Assembly: GCA_014529385.2 (NCBI GenBank) | Contig: CM043960.1 | Location: 117,870,043-117,934,042 of the forward strand | DNA from: Adiantum capillus-veneris | Lineage: Eukaryota > Streptophyta > Polypodiopsida > Polypodiales > Pteridaceae | Length of the DNA: 64,000 bases | Direction of reading: 5' to 3' | Part shown: piece after piece, positions 31,781 through 43,400 of the stretch | Layout: each line of letters begins with the position of its first letter | Position numbering within the stretch: position 1 is the first letter of the stretch | The notes under the pieces: model-generated | Databases searched by the model: none | What the model was told of the DNA's origin: nothing | The model's input: the letters and a program-made list of their open reading frames with translations, nothing else | Made by a program: the position numbers and the translations under genes

Positions 31781-32067
31781 CCTATGGGGGTTTCCAAAAA
31801 TGTTACAGATTAGCCTATTACTGATGCAAATGTACATGATGTACTTGATGTACTTGATGTACTTGATGAGGAAAGGGCTGAAAATGAGCAGGCTAAAGGT
31901 ATACCAAAATGGCTGGTGCATACATTGCATGATAGTAAATTGGATGCACCTTTGTCTAGTGGTACTTGTTCAGGCTCTCATCATGCATCTTATGCATCAG
32001 ATTGTTATGCTTTGGCTGTGTCTAGCTTACATGATGTTGATGAACCTCTTTCTTTTCATGAAGCATA

Positions 32068-33569
32068 GAATTTAGAAAATTGGATTGCTGCCATGCAATC
32101 AAAATATGATGCACTTATAGAAAATGACACATGGACTTTATGTGATTTGCCTCCTGGAAAAAAAGCCATTGGTACAAAGTGGGTTTACAAGTTGAAACGC
32201 AAGCCGGATGGTGAGATTGGATCCCCATAAGGCTCGACTTGTTGCAAAGGGTTATGCACAACAGAAAGGAATATATTGTGAAGAAAATTTTGCTTCCACT
32301 TATCGTATGACTACTGTGCGTTTTCTATGTGCATTGGTAGATCATTTTGGTTGGGATGTACATCAATCAGACATTGTTACTGCTTTCTTGAATGGTGAAA
32401 TATTTGATGAAGTTTATGTAACGCAGCCTCGCGGTTTTGTCAAGAAAGGACAAGAGGACAAAGTGTGGAGATGTAAGAAGGCTTTGTATGGATTGAAGCA
32501 ATCTCCTCGTGCTTGGTATGAGAAAGCTGACACTCATTTGGTCAAACAAGCCTTTTGTAATAACAGTCCAACAGAAAGCACATTGTATGTAAAGCATGAG
32601 GGTGCTGTACTTCTCATTTGTGGTTCTTTATGTAGATGATTTGTTGATCACTGGACCAAATGAGAGACATATTGCTGAATTTAAGGCTAATTTGAATGCT
32701 ACTTTCAAGATGAAAGATTTGGGGCTATTGCATCATTACTTGGGCATACAATTTAAGCAGTGTGATGGTGGTATTGCCTTGTGTTAAAAAAGTTACATAG
32801 AGACATTGCTATGTAAGTTTGGACTTGAGGATTGCAAACTATTTCCACTTCCCTGGAAACGAGTTTAACATTGAGTCTTCATGATGATGGTGATCGTGCA
32901 GATGTCACTCTTTACCAAACTGCTGTTGGATGACTCATTTATGTATGTATTCAGTTTGTAGTCTCACAGGTCAGTAGATTTATGCATAGCCCAGGGTCTA
33001 AGCATTGGCAGGCTGTGAAGAGGATTTTCCGCTACCTTAGTGGAACTTTACATCTTGGCTTGTTTTATCCCAAGGGAGGATCATTGCTGCTAGACTTACA
33101 TGTTTTTTCGGACTCACATTGGGCTAGTTGTTTTGACATGCGAGTGTCCACAAGTGGCTTTTGTTTCATGCTTGGCAGTTCATGTATATCATGGTTGAGC
33201 AAGAAGCAACCTACTATGGCCACTTTTACTTGTGAGGCTGAGTACAGGGCAGTCTTCACAGCTACAATTGAGTGTGTATGGTTCAGCCGCCTTATGGCTG
33301 ATTTGAGTGTTGGATAGGACACTTCCAATGCTATCTACACTGACAGTCAAAGCGCATTGGTAGTTGCAAGGAACCCATTTTTTCATGCTGGCACAAAGCA
33401 CATTGAGGTGCATTACCACTATGTCAGGGAGAGGCTCTCAGCAGGAGAGATCAGCTTGGCTTATGTGCCAACAGAGGACAACCTTGCAGATCTTTTCACA
33501 AAGGCATTGTCTCGTGAGAATCTCGAAGCTTTCCGCAAAGCTTTGGGCTTACTCCCCTTTATGGACTGA
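32068..33569 (+). pseudogene. copia-1 reverse transcriptase and RNase H
   Basis: RT segments WTLCDLPPGKKAIGTKWVYK and HKARLVAKGYAQ are separated by a frameshift near 32218. WDVHQSDIVTAFLNGEIF, KALYGLKQSPRAWYEK and YVDDLLITGPNERH are present with a slip near 32620. RNase H (CEAEYRAVFTA) and ADLFTKALSRENLEAF follow, ending in TGA near 33567. A deletion near 32946 removes the ...CNTRPD... segment seen in other copies. Confidence 0.85.
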
Positions 33570-33643
33570 TCATGTTCTCAAGGCATGGCACTTCCCTTTA
33601 CTCATGTGCCAGCTCACGTTTACTGCATCACGCTAGGGGGATT

Positions 33644-33869
33644 TGTTACCATATACATGTGGTAGTGATGTGTGTGAACACACTAGGACCGCTGGGGCAT
33701 TTTTTCCCTCTTTAGGAGTTTTTTCCCCCGTCCATTGTATAGACGCCAATCACTCTAGGGCTATCTATCTTTCCGTTTCACACTAAGTAACACACTCTGT
33801 ATTGTGTGCTTTGAGCTTCCTTCGTCTTCTCCAAGTCGTGTGCATTTCTCTGCAACCCTAATTCCAATA
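33644..33869 (+). repeat. copia-1 3' LTR
   Basis: About 226 bp, TGTTACC...TTCCAATA; the terminal CA is mutated. It is clearly more diverged from the copia-2 LTRs than those are from each other. Confidence 0.85.
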
Positions 33870-33970
33870 GTTGCCTAGAGACTTTCCTAAATGCTGACTA
33901 GAATTATATTATAGAATGCAAGAAAAGTCCAGCCATGTGAGATTGTGAAAATGAAATGTGAAATAAAAAG
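33870..33970. other. Spacer between copia-1 and copia-3
   Basis: About 100 bp resembling part of the flank right of copia-3 (AAAGTCxAGxCATGTxAGAT ... GAAATAAAAAG, compare 39325-39370). It ends in AAAAG, the left target copy of copia-3. Confidence 0.7.
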
Positions 33971-34197
33971 TGTTGGAATTAGGGTTGCAGAGATACGCAC
34001 ACAGCTTGAAGAAGATGAAGAAAGCTCAAGGCACACAACAAAGAGTGTGTTACTTAGTGTGCAATGGAAATATGGATAGCCCTAGAGTGATGGGTGTATA
34101 TACAATACTCGAGGGAAAAAAACTCCTAAAGAGGGAAAAAATTCCCCGGCGGTCCTAGTGTGTTCACACACATCACTACCACATGTATATGGTAACA
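33971..34197 (-). repeat. copia-3 3' LTR
   Basis: 227 bp, TGTTGGAATTAGGG...GGTAACA on the plus strand. The purine tract lies to its right (AATCCCCCCTGG). Confidence 0.92.
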
Positions 34198-34272
34198 AAT
34201 CCCCCCTGGAGTGATGCGGTGAATGAGAACTGGCACATGCGTAAAGGGAAGTGCCATGCCCTGAGGATATGA

Positions 34273-35551
34273 TCAGTCCACAAAGGGGAGTATGCCCAAA
34301 GCTTTGCGGAAAGCTTCAAGCTTCTCATGAGACAATGCCTTTGTGAAAAGATCTGCAAGGTTGTCTTGTGTTGGCACATAAGCCAAGCTTATCTCTCCTA
34401 CTGAGAGCCTCTCCATGACATAGTGGTAATGCACCTCAATGTGCTTTGTGCGAGCATGAAAAACTGGGTTCCTTGCAAGTGCAAATGCGCTCTGACTGTC
34501 AGTGTAGATAGTGTTGGCAGTGTCCTGTCCAACACCCAAATCAGCCATAAGGCATCTGAGCCATACACACTCAACCTTAGCTGTGAAGACTACCCTGTAC
34601 TCAGCCTCACAACTCGAAGTGGCCACAGTAGGTTGCTTCTTGCTCAACCATGATATACATGAACTGCCAAGCATGAAACAGAAACCACTTGTGGACACTC
34701 GCGTGTCAAAACAACCAACCCAATCTGAGTGCGAAAAAGCATGTAAGTCTCGTAGCAATGATCCCCCCTTCGGATAGAACAAGCCAAGATGTAAAGTTAC
34801 ACTAAGGTTGCGGAAAATCCTCTTGACGGCCTGCCAATGCTTAGACCCTGGGCTATGCATAAATTTGTTGACTTGTGAGACTGCAAACTGAATATCCGGC
34901 CTCATGTTGCATACATAAATGAGGCAGCCAACAATAGTTTGGTAAAGAGTGACATTAGCTAGATCGCCAGCATCATGTAGAATCAACTTCAAACCTGTTT
35001 CCATGGGAGTGGCAATAGGTTTGCAATCCTCAAGTCCAAAATTATATAGCAATGTCTCTATGTAACTTTTCTGACACAAGGCAATACCACCATCACACTG
35101 CTTATACTGTATACCCATGTAATGATGCAAAAGCCCCAAATCTTTCATCTTGAAAGTAGCATTCAAATTAGCCTTAAATTCAGTAATATGTCTCTCATTT
35201 GGTCCAATGATCAACAAATCATCTACATAAAGAACCACAAATGAGAAGTATAGCACCCTCATGCTTTACATACAATGTGCTTTCTGCTGGACTGTTATTA
35301 CAAAAGGCTCGTTTGACCAAATGAGTGTCAGCTTTCTCATACCAAGCACGAGGAGATTGCTTCAACCCATACGAAGCCTTCTTACATCTGCACACTTTGT
35401 CCTTTTGTCCTTTCTTGACAAGACCGCGAGGCTGCGTTAAATAAACTTCCTCAAATATTCCACCATTCAAGAAAGCAGTAACAATGTCTGATTGATGTAC
35501 ATCCCAACCAAAATGAGCTGCCAATGCACATAGAAAACGCACAGTAGTCAT
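34273..35551 (-). pseudogene. copia-3 reverse transcriptase and RNase H
   Basis: The frames 35551-35219 (FGWDVHQSDIVTAFLNGGIF, KASYGLKQSPRAWYEK) and 35262-34273 are joined by a frameshift at about 35240. The second carries YVDDLLIIGPNERH, RNase H ([50 protein letters not shown]) and ADLFTKALSHEKLEAF. At 329 codons it is the best preserved RNase H end of this family in the window. Upstream RT motifs extend to about 35800 in other frames. Confidence 0.88.
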
Positions 35552-35959
35552 ACGACAAGTGGAAGCAAAAGTTTCTTCATAATATATTCCTTTCTATTGT
35601 GCATAACCCTTTGCAACAAGTCGAGCCTTATAGGGATCCAATCTCACCATCCGACTTGCGTTTCAACTTGTAAACCCACTTTGTACCAATGGCTTTTTTG
35701 CCAGGAGGCAAATCACATAAAGTCCATGTGTCATTTTCTATACGTGCATCATATTTTGATTGCATGGCAGCAATCCAATTTTTTGAATTCTATGCTTCAT
35801 GAAAAGACAGAGGTTCCTCAACATCATGTAAGCTAGACACAACCAAAGCATAACAATCTAATGCATAAGATGCATGATGAGAGCCTGAACAAGTACCACT
35901 AGACAAAGGTGCATCAATTTACCATCACGCAATGTATGCACCAGCCATTTTGGTATACC

Positions 35960-37200
35960 TCAAGGCTGCTCATTTTTAGCCCTTTCCTCATCAACTACAT
36001 CATGTACATCTGCATCAGTAATAGGCTGATCTGTAACAATTTCAGAAACCCCCATAGGCTGTACATTTGCCTCATTGGAACTTACAATCATATTTTCACC
36101 ACTGAAAAGAGGCAACAAAGTGTCATAAATTTCCTGTGAGCTTACATTACTGTCTCTAGTACATGACAGCAAGGGCTGAACAAAATCTTCCACAAACACT
36201 ATATCTCGTGAAACAAAAATACTTTTTGTTTGCGGATGATACAACCTGTAACCTTTGCTTTCAACACTATAACCAAGAAAACAACATTTGACAGCCTTAT
36301 CATCCAATTTTCTACGCTGTGTTTGTGGCACCAAAGCATATGCCAAACAACCAAAAACATGCAGGTGCTCAATAGAAGGCTTTTTATCATGCCATGCTTC
36401 ATATGGAGTAATAGACTGCAATGCTTTTGTAGGACACCTGTTTAGTACATAAGTGGCACACATGATGGCCTCAAGCCAAAAAGAATGCAGCAAAGCTCGA
36501 CTTTTGACCATACATCGTGCCATTTCCGTAAGTGACCTCTTTTTCCTCTCAGCAACACCATTTTGCTGAGGTGTATAAGGCACTGTACATTGGTGTTTTA
36601 TCCCACGACTAGCGAGAAATGCATTGAATTCATGAGACATATACTCTCCCCCCCGATCGGAACGGAGGGTGCCCATAGTACATTTTGAGACATTTTCAGC
36701 CATAGCCAAAAATTATTTGAAGCACATAAAACTTCGGACTTCTCTTTAAGCGGACATACCCATGCATGCCTGGAGTAATCATCAATGAAAGTCACGAAGT
36801 AAAGGTAATTGCCCAAGGACGGAGTTTGCATAGGCCCACAAACATCACTATGCACAAGCTGCAACCTGCATGTGGCCTAAACTGAACCATCCTTTGGAAA
36901 CTTAGAATGCTGCATCTTACCCAAAATACAGCCTTCACAAACATGTTTGACAGTTGCTTCAACAGGCGGCAAAGAAGCAACCATATCAGATTTCTGCAAA
37001 ACACAACAAATTGGCAAAATTCAGATGACCAAAACGTGCATGCCAAAGTTTTGCATCTGAAATAGCCCTTGAATCTGCAACTGCATTTGCAAAATTTTGT
37101 CCACAGTTGTCATACAAAGTGAGCTTATACAGCCCACGACACAAAAGCCCAGATGCAATGATTTCATCACCAAAATCGAGATCATGAACTGTTCATCTGT
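35960..37200 (-). pseudogene. copia-3 integrase
   Basis: The pre-integrase region lies at about 37080-36880 (CEGxILGKM). The core has HSDVCGPM at about 36860, [13 protein letters not shown] and NGVAERKKRS (36709-35960), with a slip near 36725. The copia C-terminal block (YEAWHDKKPSIEHLHVFGCLAYA) is intact. Confidence 0.87.
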
Positions 37201-37222
37201 CATCCACAAATTTGACTACAAG

Positions 37223-38560
37223 TCAAAGTCTAGCAAGTGAAGATACAGACAAAAGATTCTTCTTGATCCCACGTACATAAAGTGCAGCAACAAGTGTGAA
37301 AGAACTGCCATTAGCAGCAATAAGAAAAATCTTTCCAACTCCCTGAACCGGATAAGAGGCATTGCTGGCACAAGTGACTGAATTCCCATGAGGGACAGAC
37401 TTGAGAGAGGTAAACAATTCACGATGTGAGGTAATGTGATTTGTAGCACCACTGTCGACATACCACACATGTGAATCTGCAGCAGCTGAAAAGCATGGAT
37501 CATGGACAACAGGATTGTAAGTGCACTCTGTGCTAAAAGCCCATTCTGCATCAACATCAGCAACACAGTCTCCTTTCACAAAAGACTCAACAATGGCTGC
37601 ATTTGTAGTGGAACCAGCATTTGCAGTGGAACCACCCACTTTCTTCTTAGCCTCTTTGGCCTTGAACTTAGGAAACTGCTTGATCAAGTGATCATTAGCT
37701 TTACAATAATGGCAACAAATCTTCTTTTTGCGCTTATTACCAGAATTTCCAGACGAATTGCTGCCAGCAGAAGCATTACGAAAAGAAGTTTCGCTACTCG
37801 TAGCAGAACCATAAGAAGTGGCCACATTGCTATTACCACCCTTTGTTTGAGAAGCAATAAAAGCCTGTTCAACGAAACGCTGTCTAGTCCTGTTTTTTCT
37901 ACAAAGTGACTCTTGCAACGGCAATGTGCATAATGCATCAAACTTGACAACTTCTGGATTTCCTTGGGTCATAAGTCTTCAAGTACTAGCAAAAGTCTGG
38001 TAAGAATTTGGTAAGGCATCAAGAACAGTCTGCACTAGGGAACTGTCTGAAATGACTTCACCTGCTGCAGAGAGTTACTCATTGATATCCTTGACACCAG
38101 CAAGAAAAGTGTCCATATCATCTTCCTCATGCATAATCTTTGACTCCAGCTCTTTACGCAGCAAAGCAATTTTAGCCTCATTGCGGCTTGCATAAAGACC
38201 TGCTAGAATATCCCAAGCCTGTTTTACAAATTTTGTTGAACGAATGTGAGGAACAATGGTGTGCTTTACAAACAACGCAATCAATGCATGAGCTGGAGCA
38301 TCCTTTACATCCCAATGAGCTTGTTCTACCGTAGGCAAAACAACTCTAATAGCAGCAATCCTTGCAGCAAGACCTGCAACATCCTCAACATCGCCTACAT
38401 CCTCAAAACCAGGATGTACATCAATGCCCCACAAAATATTCCAGACGCCCTTTGACTCAAGAACATGTTGCATCATATAAGCCCACATAGGGTAATTGTC
38501 CCCTTCCAACATGTTCTCAGTAGCAAACATCTTGAAGACATCTGTGTTGTTGTCAGCCAT
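37223..38560 (-). pseudogene. copia-3 gag and protease
   Basis: Gag starts at 38560 (MADNNTDVFKMFATENMLEG) and meets a TAA at about 38074 (NE*LSAAGE), where other copies read NEQLIS. It continues 37972-37223 through the zinc knuckle (CHYCKANDHLIKQF, last Cys lost) into the protease, VWYVDSGATNHITSH. The start context CCATGG is shared with copia-4 and copia-5. Confidence 0.87.
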
Positions 38561-38922
38561 GGTAAATGCTGCACTTGATGTGAAAACTGCCCGAAAATAG
38601 GAGAAACGGAGGGGGAACAACACGTGCTATATAGCACAAACCGTAGAATACTGTAAGGTACCTGTTATGCAGAAAACGACACTGACAATAATTCTACACA
38701 AAATGACAAGATTGCTTGTGGAGACCTTCCTGTAATGGAAACGGAGGCCGAAATGAGCCTGAATCAGAAATCTGAGCAGACTAAGCTCAACGAGCTTACT
38801 CGAAATATTTGTCGACCTGTAAACGCTCGCCAGACCTCACTGTAATTGGAGAAAGTGAGCAGGCGTGTGTTGGAGTAGATGGCGACTAAGCCTGGGAGGA
38901 TGTAACCTGCTCTGATACCAAT

Positions 38923-39148
38923 TGTTGGAATTAGGGTTAGAGAGAAACGCACACAGCTTGGAGAGGACGATGGAAGCTCAAGGCACACAATAGAGAGTGT
39001 GCTACTTAGTGTGCAATGGAAAGATGGATAGCCCTAGATTGATGGGTGTATATACTATGCTCGGGGGAAAAAACCTCCTAAAGAGGGAAAAATGCCCCAG
39101 CGGTCCCAGTGTGTTCACACACATCACTACCACATGTATATGGTAACA
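38923..39148 (-). repeat. copia-3 5' LTR
   Basis: 226 bp, followed on the right by the AAAAG target copy. Confidence 0.92.
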
Positions 39149-39219
39149 AAAAGAACTCATCAATATATATATATATGTATATATATGTGTGTGTGTGTAA
39201 ATATAAATATAAATAAATC

Positions 39220-39261
<42 letters not shown>

Positions 39262-39706
39262 ATCTATAGAATTTACTAGAATTATGCAAGGTGAAGCTTC
39301 ACTTTAACATTCTAAAACAAAAAAATGAAAGGAAAGTCGAGACATGTCAAGATGTGAAATGAAATATGAAATAAAAAGATCCATTTACTATTTTAAAATT
39401 GACATAACGTTTAAGGTAAATCTCAATTATCACTGAAAACATTGAAAGTATGCCTAACCCAACTCTTCTCTAAGGCTTCTTTTAGAAAGCCAAAAAGCTT
39501 TCTCTACCACCCCCTATGGCCTTCTTGCCCAATTACATGGTGTGAGACTTGAGTTTTATTTGAAATAAGTCAACAATCAAAGTTAATTTGATTGTGACCA
39601 TTGGATGGTAATAGCTTTGCACGTTTTGTCTACCACCCTCCTATGGCCTCCTTGACCAAAAATAACAAGTCCATGCTTTCCTCCTCAAATATTTGAGCTT
39701 TATTCT
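39149..39706. repeat. Duplicated flank, copy A
   Basis: Starts with an (AT)n/(GT)n microsatellite (39165-39262), then TTTACTAGAATTATGCAAGGTG...GAGCTTTATT. It matches 45092-45652 at high identity and shares the same border with the copia LTR. There is no coding region. Confidence 0.88.
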
Positions 39707-40469
39707 AACATAAAGAGGTAAGAAAGCGTGCCAAAGGACTCTAAATTTAGGAAGATAAAAAGTGATGAGACGTTGAAGGACCATATAGTAGAAAGGGATA
39801 ATGAGGGGATGAAGGGATAATTAAGGTAAAGAGGGTGGGACACCAAATGTGTTTCGCTCATAATGAGCTCATCAGTGGTGTGGGTTTAGATACAAATGGA
39901 GGGGGTAGCGAGGTTTTATAGAGGGGCAATTTGAGGTGGGATGCTTTTTTTGGGGGAAAAAGGAAGTTAATGGCAATGTACTCAAGTACATAGGGAAAGA
40001 GTTAGGGTAGAAGGGGTGGTACTTGTTTTAATGGTGAGAGGTAGACAAGTTGTACCACAAGAAAGAGTTTAATTTCTCTGTAGAGGATGGTGAGGGTGTG
40101 ATTTGATGCCAAAAAATTAAGGGGGGGGGGGGGGTGATTTGATGCCAAAAATTGCAGGGGGGAGAATCTGTTTACATTTGAGCCAATAAGAAAAATATGT
40201 ATTTGGTAAGAGAGGCTTTTGCAAGAGATGTAAAGGGAAGAAGACAGGGGATCATTGGATACGAGTTAATGGGGGTATGCCAAAACTTTGGGGAGGATAG
40301 AGAGATATACTAGGGAGGGGAAAGAAATTTGTGTGGATTTGATGGAGAAAGGAAAAATTAGGTGGGAAGAAGTTAAGAGATAGCATGGAAGATATGTACC
40401 AACCACTACTACCCCTATGAGCAAAACCATCATAGAGAGCCGCTACATCATAGGTTAGGGTGTTCCTGG

Positions 40470-42474
40470 GGGAGGTGTAAGGCATGCACAAGAAGTTTAT
40501 GGATGTTGGGCCCCAAGATCCAACAAATGGTGGGTCTAGGTAGGTGTGAGAGTGTGGGGTTGCACTGGCAAGCCCGAGTAATGGGGTTACTGATACAGCG
40601 AGAGGGTGATAACCATCTTGTGGAAGGCGTAAAAGGTAGCTTGAAGGTTATGGGGGGTGTTTTCTTAAGTCAGAGTGATGGTTCCAAGAGAGAGGTACGG
40701 TTCTCATAGGTGACTTTGTTGAACACATTATGCAAAAACCCTTGTGGGTAGCCTTTTGTCCTAAGGCGTTTGTAGAAGAGGCTGTGGATAATGAGGAAGC
40801 CATCCAAGGAGCTTTCTCTAATGATATATCTTTTGAGTTCATTGATGATGAAGGCCACTTTTTGATGCGTAGGGTGCCAAGAGATCCAAGGGATGTAGTT
40901 ATAAGTGTTAAAGGGTTTTTGGTGGCAATGGGAGTCCAATAGGCTTGAGGAGGCAAACTTGGTACCTTCATAAAATTCTATGTCGAGGATAGTGGCGTGG
41001 TTGGGAGAGATGTGGCTTGAGATTCTAATGTGTTCTTGATGCGGTTTCCCATAATCATTCAAAAGAGAGGCGAGGGAAGTCAAAGAGCCAACCCATAATC
41101 CAAAGGCATCATCTACATAGCGCTTGAAGTAAAGAAGGTTGGGATTGTGTAAAAGAGAGGAATAGGCTTCCAAATGGGATAGAAAAAGACATGCATACAC
41201 TACAGCAAAATTGGAACCCATAGCCATGCCCTTAACTTGCTTCCAAAACTTTCCTTTGAAGGTAATGTAATGGTGCGATAAGAGGAGAGCCGCAAGAGAG
41301 AGGATAAAGTGAGTTTTAGGAGGGTCAAAATGGGTAGCTATGGAGTCTTTGAGGGCTAAGTGTCCGGTTGATTGGGATACTGGGATATAGGGCCTCAACA
41401 TCAAAAGTGAAAAGGAGGGTATTGGGTGGGAGGGGGAGATTGTTAAGGTCTTGGATGAGGGTGAGAGAGTTTTTAAGATTTTGCTTATAAGTGAGGAGGA
41501 TAGGGAAAAGTTCAAAGTGAAGCCATATGGAGGCTTTTTCAACAATATAGCCTTTGTAGGAGCAAATAGGCCGTGTGACAAGGGAGGGTTTGTGGAGTTT
41601 TGGGATGAAGTAGATGGGGCATGGTTTAAGCTACTTGTCAAGGGCGAGAGGATGAAGTTACGATCTAATGTTGGTAATGCCGAAAATTGGATGGAAAGGG
41701 AGGAGAGGAGGGAGGCAATAAAGGGAAAGGGGATGGTAGAGCAAGGCTCATAAGTGGAGGTATCATTGAGGTGGGTGAGGGTATTACTTTCATACCAATC
41801 CAAAGGTAATATGGCCAAGCCTAAGTTCTTGTCCGTGGGTTTTATCACAATTGAAGGGTACAATTTGAGGATACATAAGGCTTGTGCGACAAAACAGGGA
41901 GGCTTTGAAGGTGGGAAGAAATTAGAGTAGAGAAGGCGGCTAAGGTTATGAAGGTTATTGTGTAAGATTAGATTGAGAGCGAGGTTTTCCAAGGGGGGTT
42001 TCCAAAAAGGATTTGGTATCTTGAAAGGGGAAGGTAGTGGGGTTGGATGATTCTTGAAAAAAAGTTTTAGGTTGAGAATTCTTGCCATGACACCATGTGC
42101 ATTAAGAAGTGAAGAGGGTGAAGTATTAGGAGGGGGGGGGGGATGTATTTTAAACCTAAAGCTAGGCACCACTTTTCCGGGAGAGAGAGTATCTTAGGCA
42201 TAAGGTTGTGCAATTTAAAATTAGAAACCCCATTATCAAATGAGAAGGCTTTAAGATTACCAAAGAGGAGAAGCTTGTATCCATGAGGGTTTGTAAGGGG
42301 TAGCCAAAACTTTCTTCTCACTCGTCCTTTGAAGGTTGGGAGCTCGAGGTATTCTTTGTCAAAAGGTATTGTAGAGGCGGTGTTGGAGATCCAAAGATTA
42401 GGGAGGAGGGGGGGCTTGGAGAAGGAAAGATGTACCCATGTAGTGGGGTGCTGTAGCCCTAGTCCCTCCTCCAT
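40470..42474 (-). pseudogene. Penelope-like reverse transcriptase
   Basis: Blocks in order: LPEKWCLALGLKYIPPP (the LGLKF.PTP-type N-terminal motif), then after a slip in a C homopolymer (42131-42142) SIVIKPTDKNLGLAILP, KGMAMGSNFAVVYACLFLSH (RT motif B), YVDDAFGLW (catalytic YXDD), ILDIEFYEG, a thumb with SWHPTHQKVAFIINELKRY and TKGYPQGFL. After a TGA near 40670, LPFTPSTRW...LGPNIHKLLVHAL follows, the conserved C-terminal RT block. The RT would prime cDNA at target 3' ends. It is close to intact apart from two or three lesions. An endonuclease was searched for down to 40200 and not found. Confidence 0.85.
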
Positions 42475-42518
42475 TCACTTTTCCCGAGTGCTTTGAATTG
42501 TAGTGGGAGGTGTGATTT

Positions 42519-43390
42519 CTATCTTGAGGGAGGAGGAGGGAACCGGCGGTAGAGCAGGGCGAGAAGTGGTAGGGTGTTGGGGGCTACAAGGTTTAAGAGG
42601 GTAGGTAGTAGGCTGATAGGTGTGTTGAGTTTGTGGATGTAGTTGGGTTTTTTCTTGTAAGGAGGAGAGTCTTTGTGGGGAGATTCTAAAGGTCGTTTAA
42701 TGGCTGAGGATTGAGATGGTTTAGAAGATATGGATTGATGTTTTGATGGGGAGGGGTGGGTATAGGGTCTAGGGGATTGGAAGGGTTTTTTGAGAGGGGG
42801 GTAGAAGGTTCTATGTGGAGATAAGAAAGGTTTTTTGGGAGGGGGATAGGGCTTGCTTGGTGAAGAGGGGGAGGGAAAGCGTGGTTTAGTGTGACTTGAA
42901 CTTAAGTGCTCCGTCACCACTTGCTCCACAAGCTCTTTTATAGTTTGCTCTTTAGGGAGAGAAAGGACTTCCTCTTCCAAAGCATTGATGGATCTTTCAC
43001 GTGCACATATGGCATCTTCCTCCCTGGTAGCATTAAGATGGGCATTCAAAATGTAAGTTTGGATTTCAAAGAGGAAGAGGTTGAGAGAGTAGGTTTTCCA
43101 TTCTGTAAGCTTGAGACTCCAATCTTGTTTTGACAATAGGGGGATGGAAACCAAGAGAAACCTATTGTTGAGATCATTGAAGCGCTCTTCAACAAGAGAG
43201 TGGTACCCATCTAAATAAGATTGGAGGTTATTTATGAGTAGAGTTTGTGCTTGGATAAGAGCTTGTGTGGAATTAAGTTGAAATTGTATGGTGAGTGAAG
43301 TGAGCTTGGCATTGAGAAGATCTTGGGCTTGGGAATCATCAATGGTAAGCTTTGGAGGTTTGATACAAAGACCACCAAAAGAGATTGAGG
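42519..43390 (-). CDS. Penelope-associated ORF1: coiled coil and proline/lysine-rich
   Basis: The frame is open from the copia junction: SFGGLCIKPPKLTIDDSQAQ, then long helical stretches (ALIQAQTLLINNLQSYLDGY; ERSINALEEEVLSLPKEQTI) predicted to form coiled coils, then a Ser/Pro/Lys-rich basic half (PSSPSKPYPPPKKPFLSPHR) that could bind nucleic acid. The true start is uncertain: the frame runs on into the copia-4 protease (VWYFDSGATKHITS) without a stop. Extra ORFs with coiled coils are reported in some endonuclease-lacking Penelope-like elements; equivalence here is inferred. A C homopolymer near 42530 may hide fusion to the RT. Confidence 0.55.
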
Positions 43391-43400
43391 TAATGTGCTT

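Larger units (their letters stand above)
29726..33869 (+). mobile_element. copia-1, 3' part
   Basis: This continues the element begun at 1-615: the rest of gag, protease, integrase, RT and RNase H, then a 3' LTR at 33644-33869. The purine tract CTAGGGGGATT precedes the LTR. It is on the plus strand and riddled with stops and frameshifts, more so than copia-2, which fits its older position in the nesting order. Confidence 0.9.
33971..39148 (-). mobile_element. copia-3: full-length reverse Ty1/copia element
   Basis: LTRs at 33971-34197 and 38923-39148 differ at roughly a tenth of positions by eye. The target duplication AAAAG is perfect (33966-33970, 39149-39153). The primer site (CTCTGATACCAAT on the plus strand) adjoins the right LTR. 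It belongs to the same family as copia-1 and copia-2. Gag, protease, integrase, RT and RNase H are all present, with scattered stops. Confidence 0.93.
39707..43390 (-). mobile_element. Penelope-like retroelement lacking a visible endonuclease
   Basis: This segment lies exactly between the end of duplicated flank A and the broken edge of copia-4. It carries, on the minus strand, an upstream coiled-coil/proline-rich ORF (43390-42519) and a Penelope-type RT (42474 to about 40470). No GIY-YIG motif or Cys-rich linker follows the RT. Neither LTRs nor telomere-like TTTAGGG arrays are seen at its edges. 39707-40250 is AT-rich with no supported gene and is probably its 3' region. Endonuclease-lacking Penelope-like elements are known from plants, fungi and rotifers, often at telomeres. 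Confidence 0.75.

Noticed and set aside
39707-40500. GIY-YIG endonuclease or telomeric repeats after the Penelope-like RT
   Set aside because: No GIY...YIG motif or Cys-rich linker in any minus-strand frame down to 39707. Isolated TTAGGG-like words are not arrayed.
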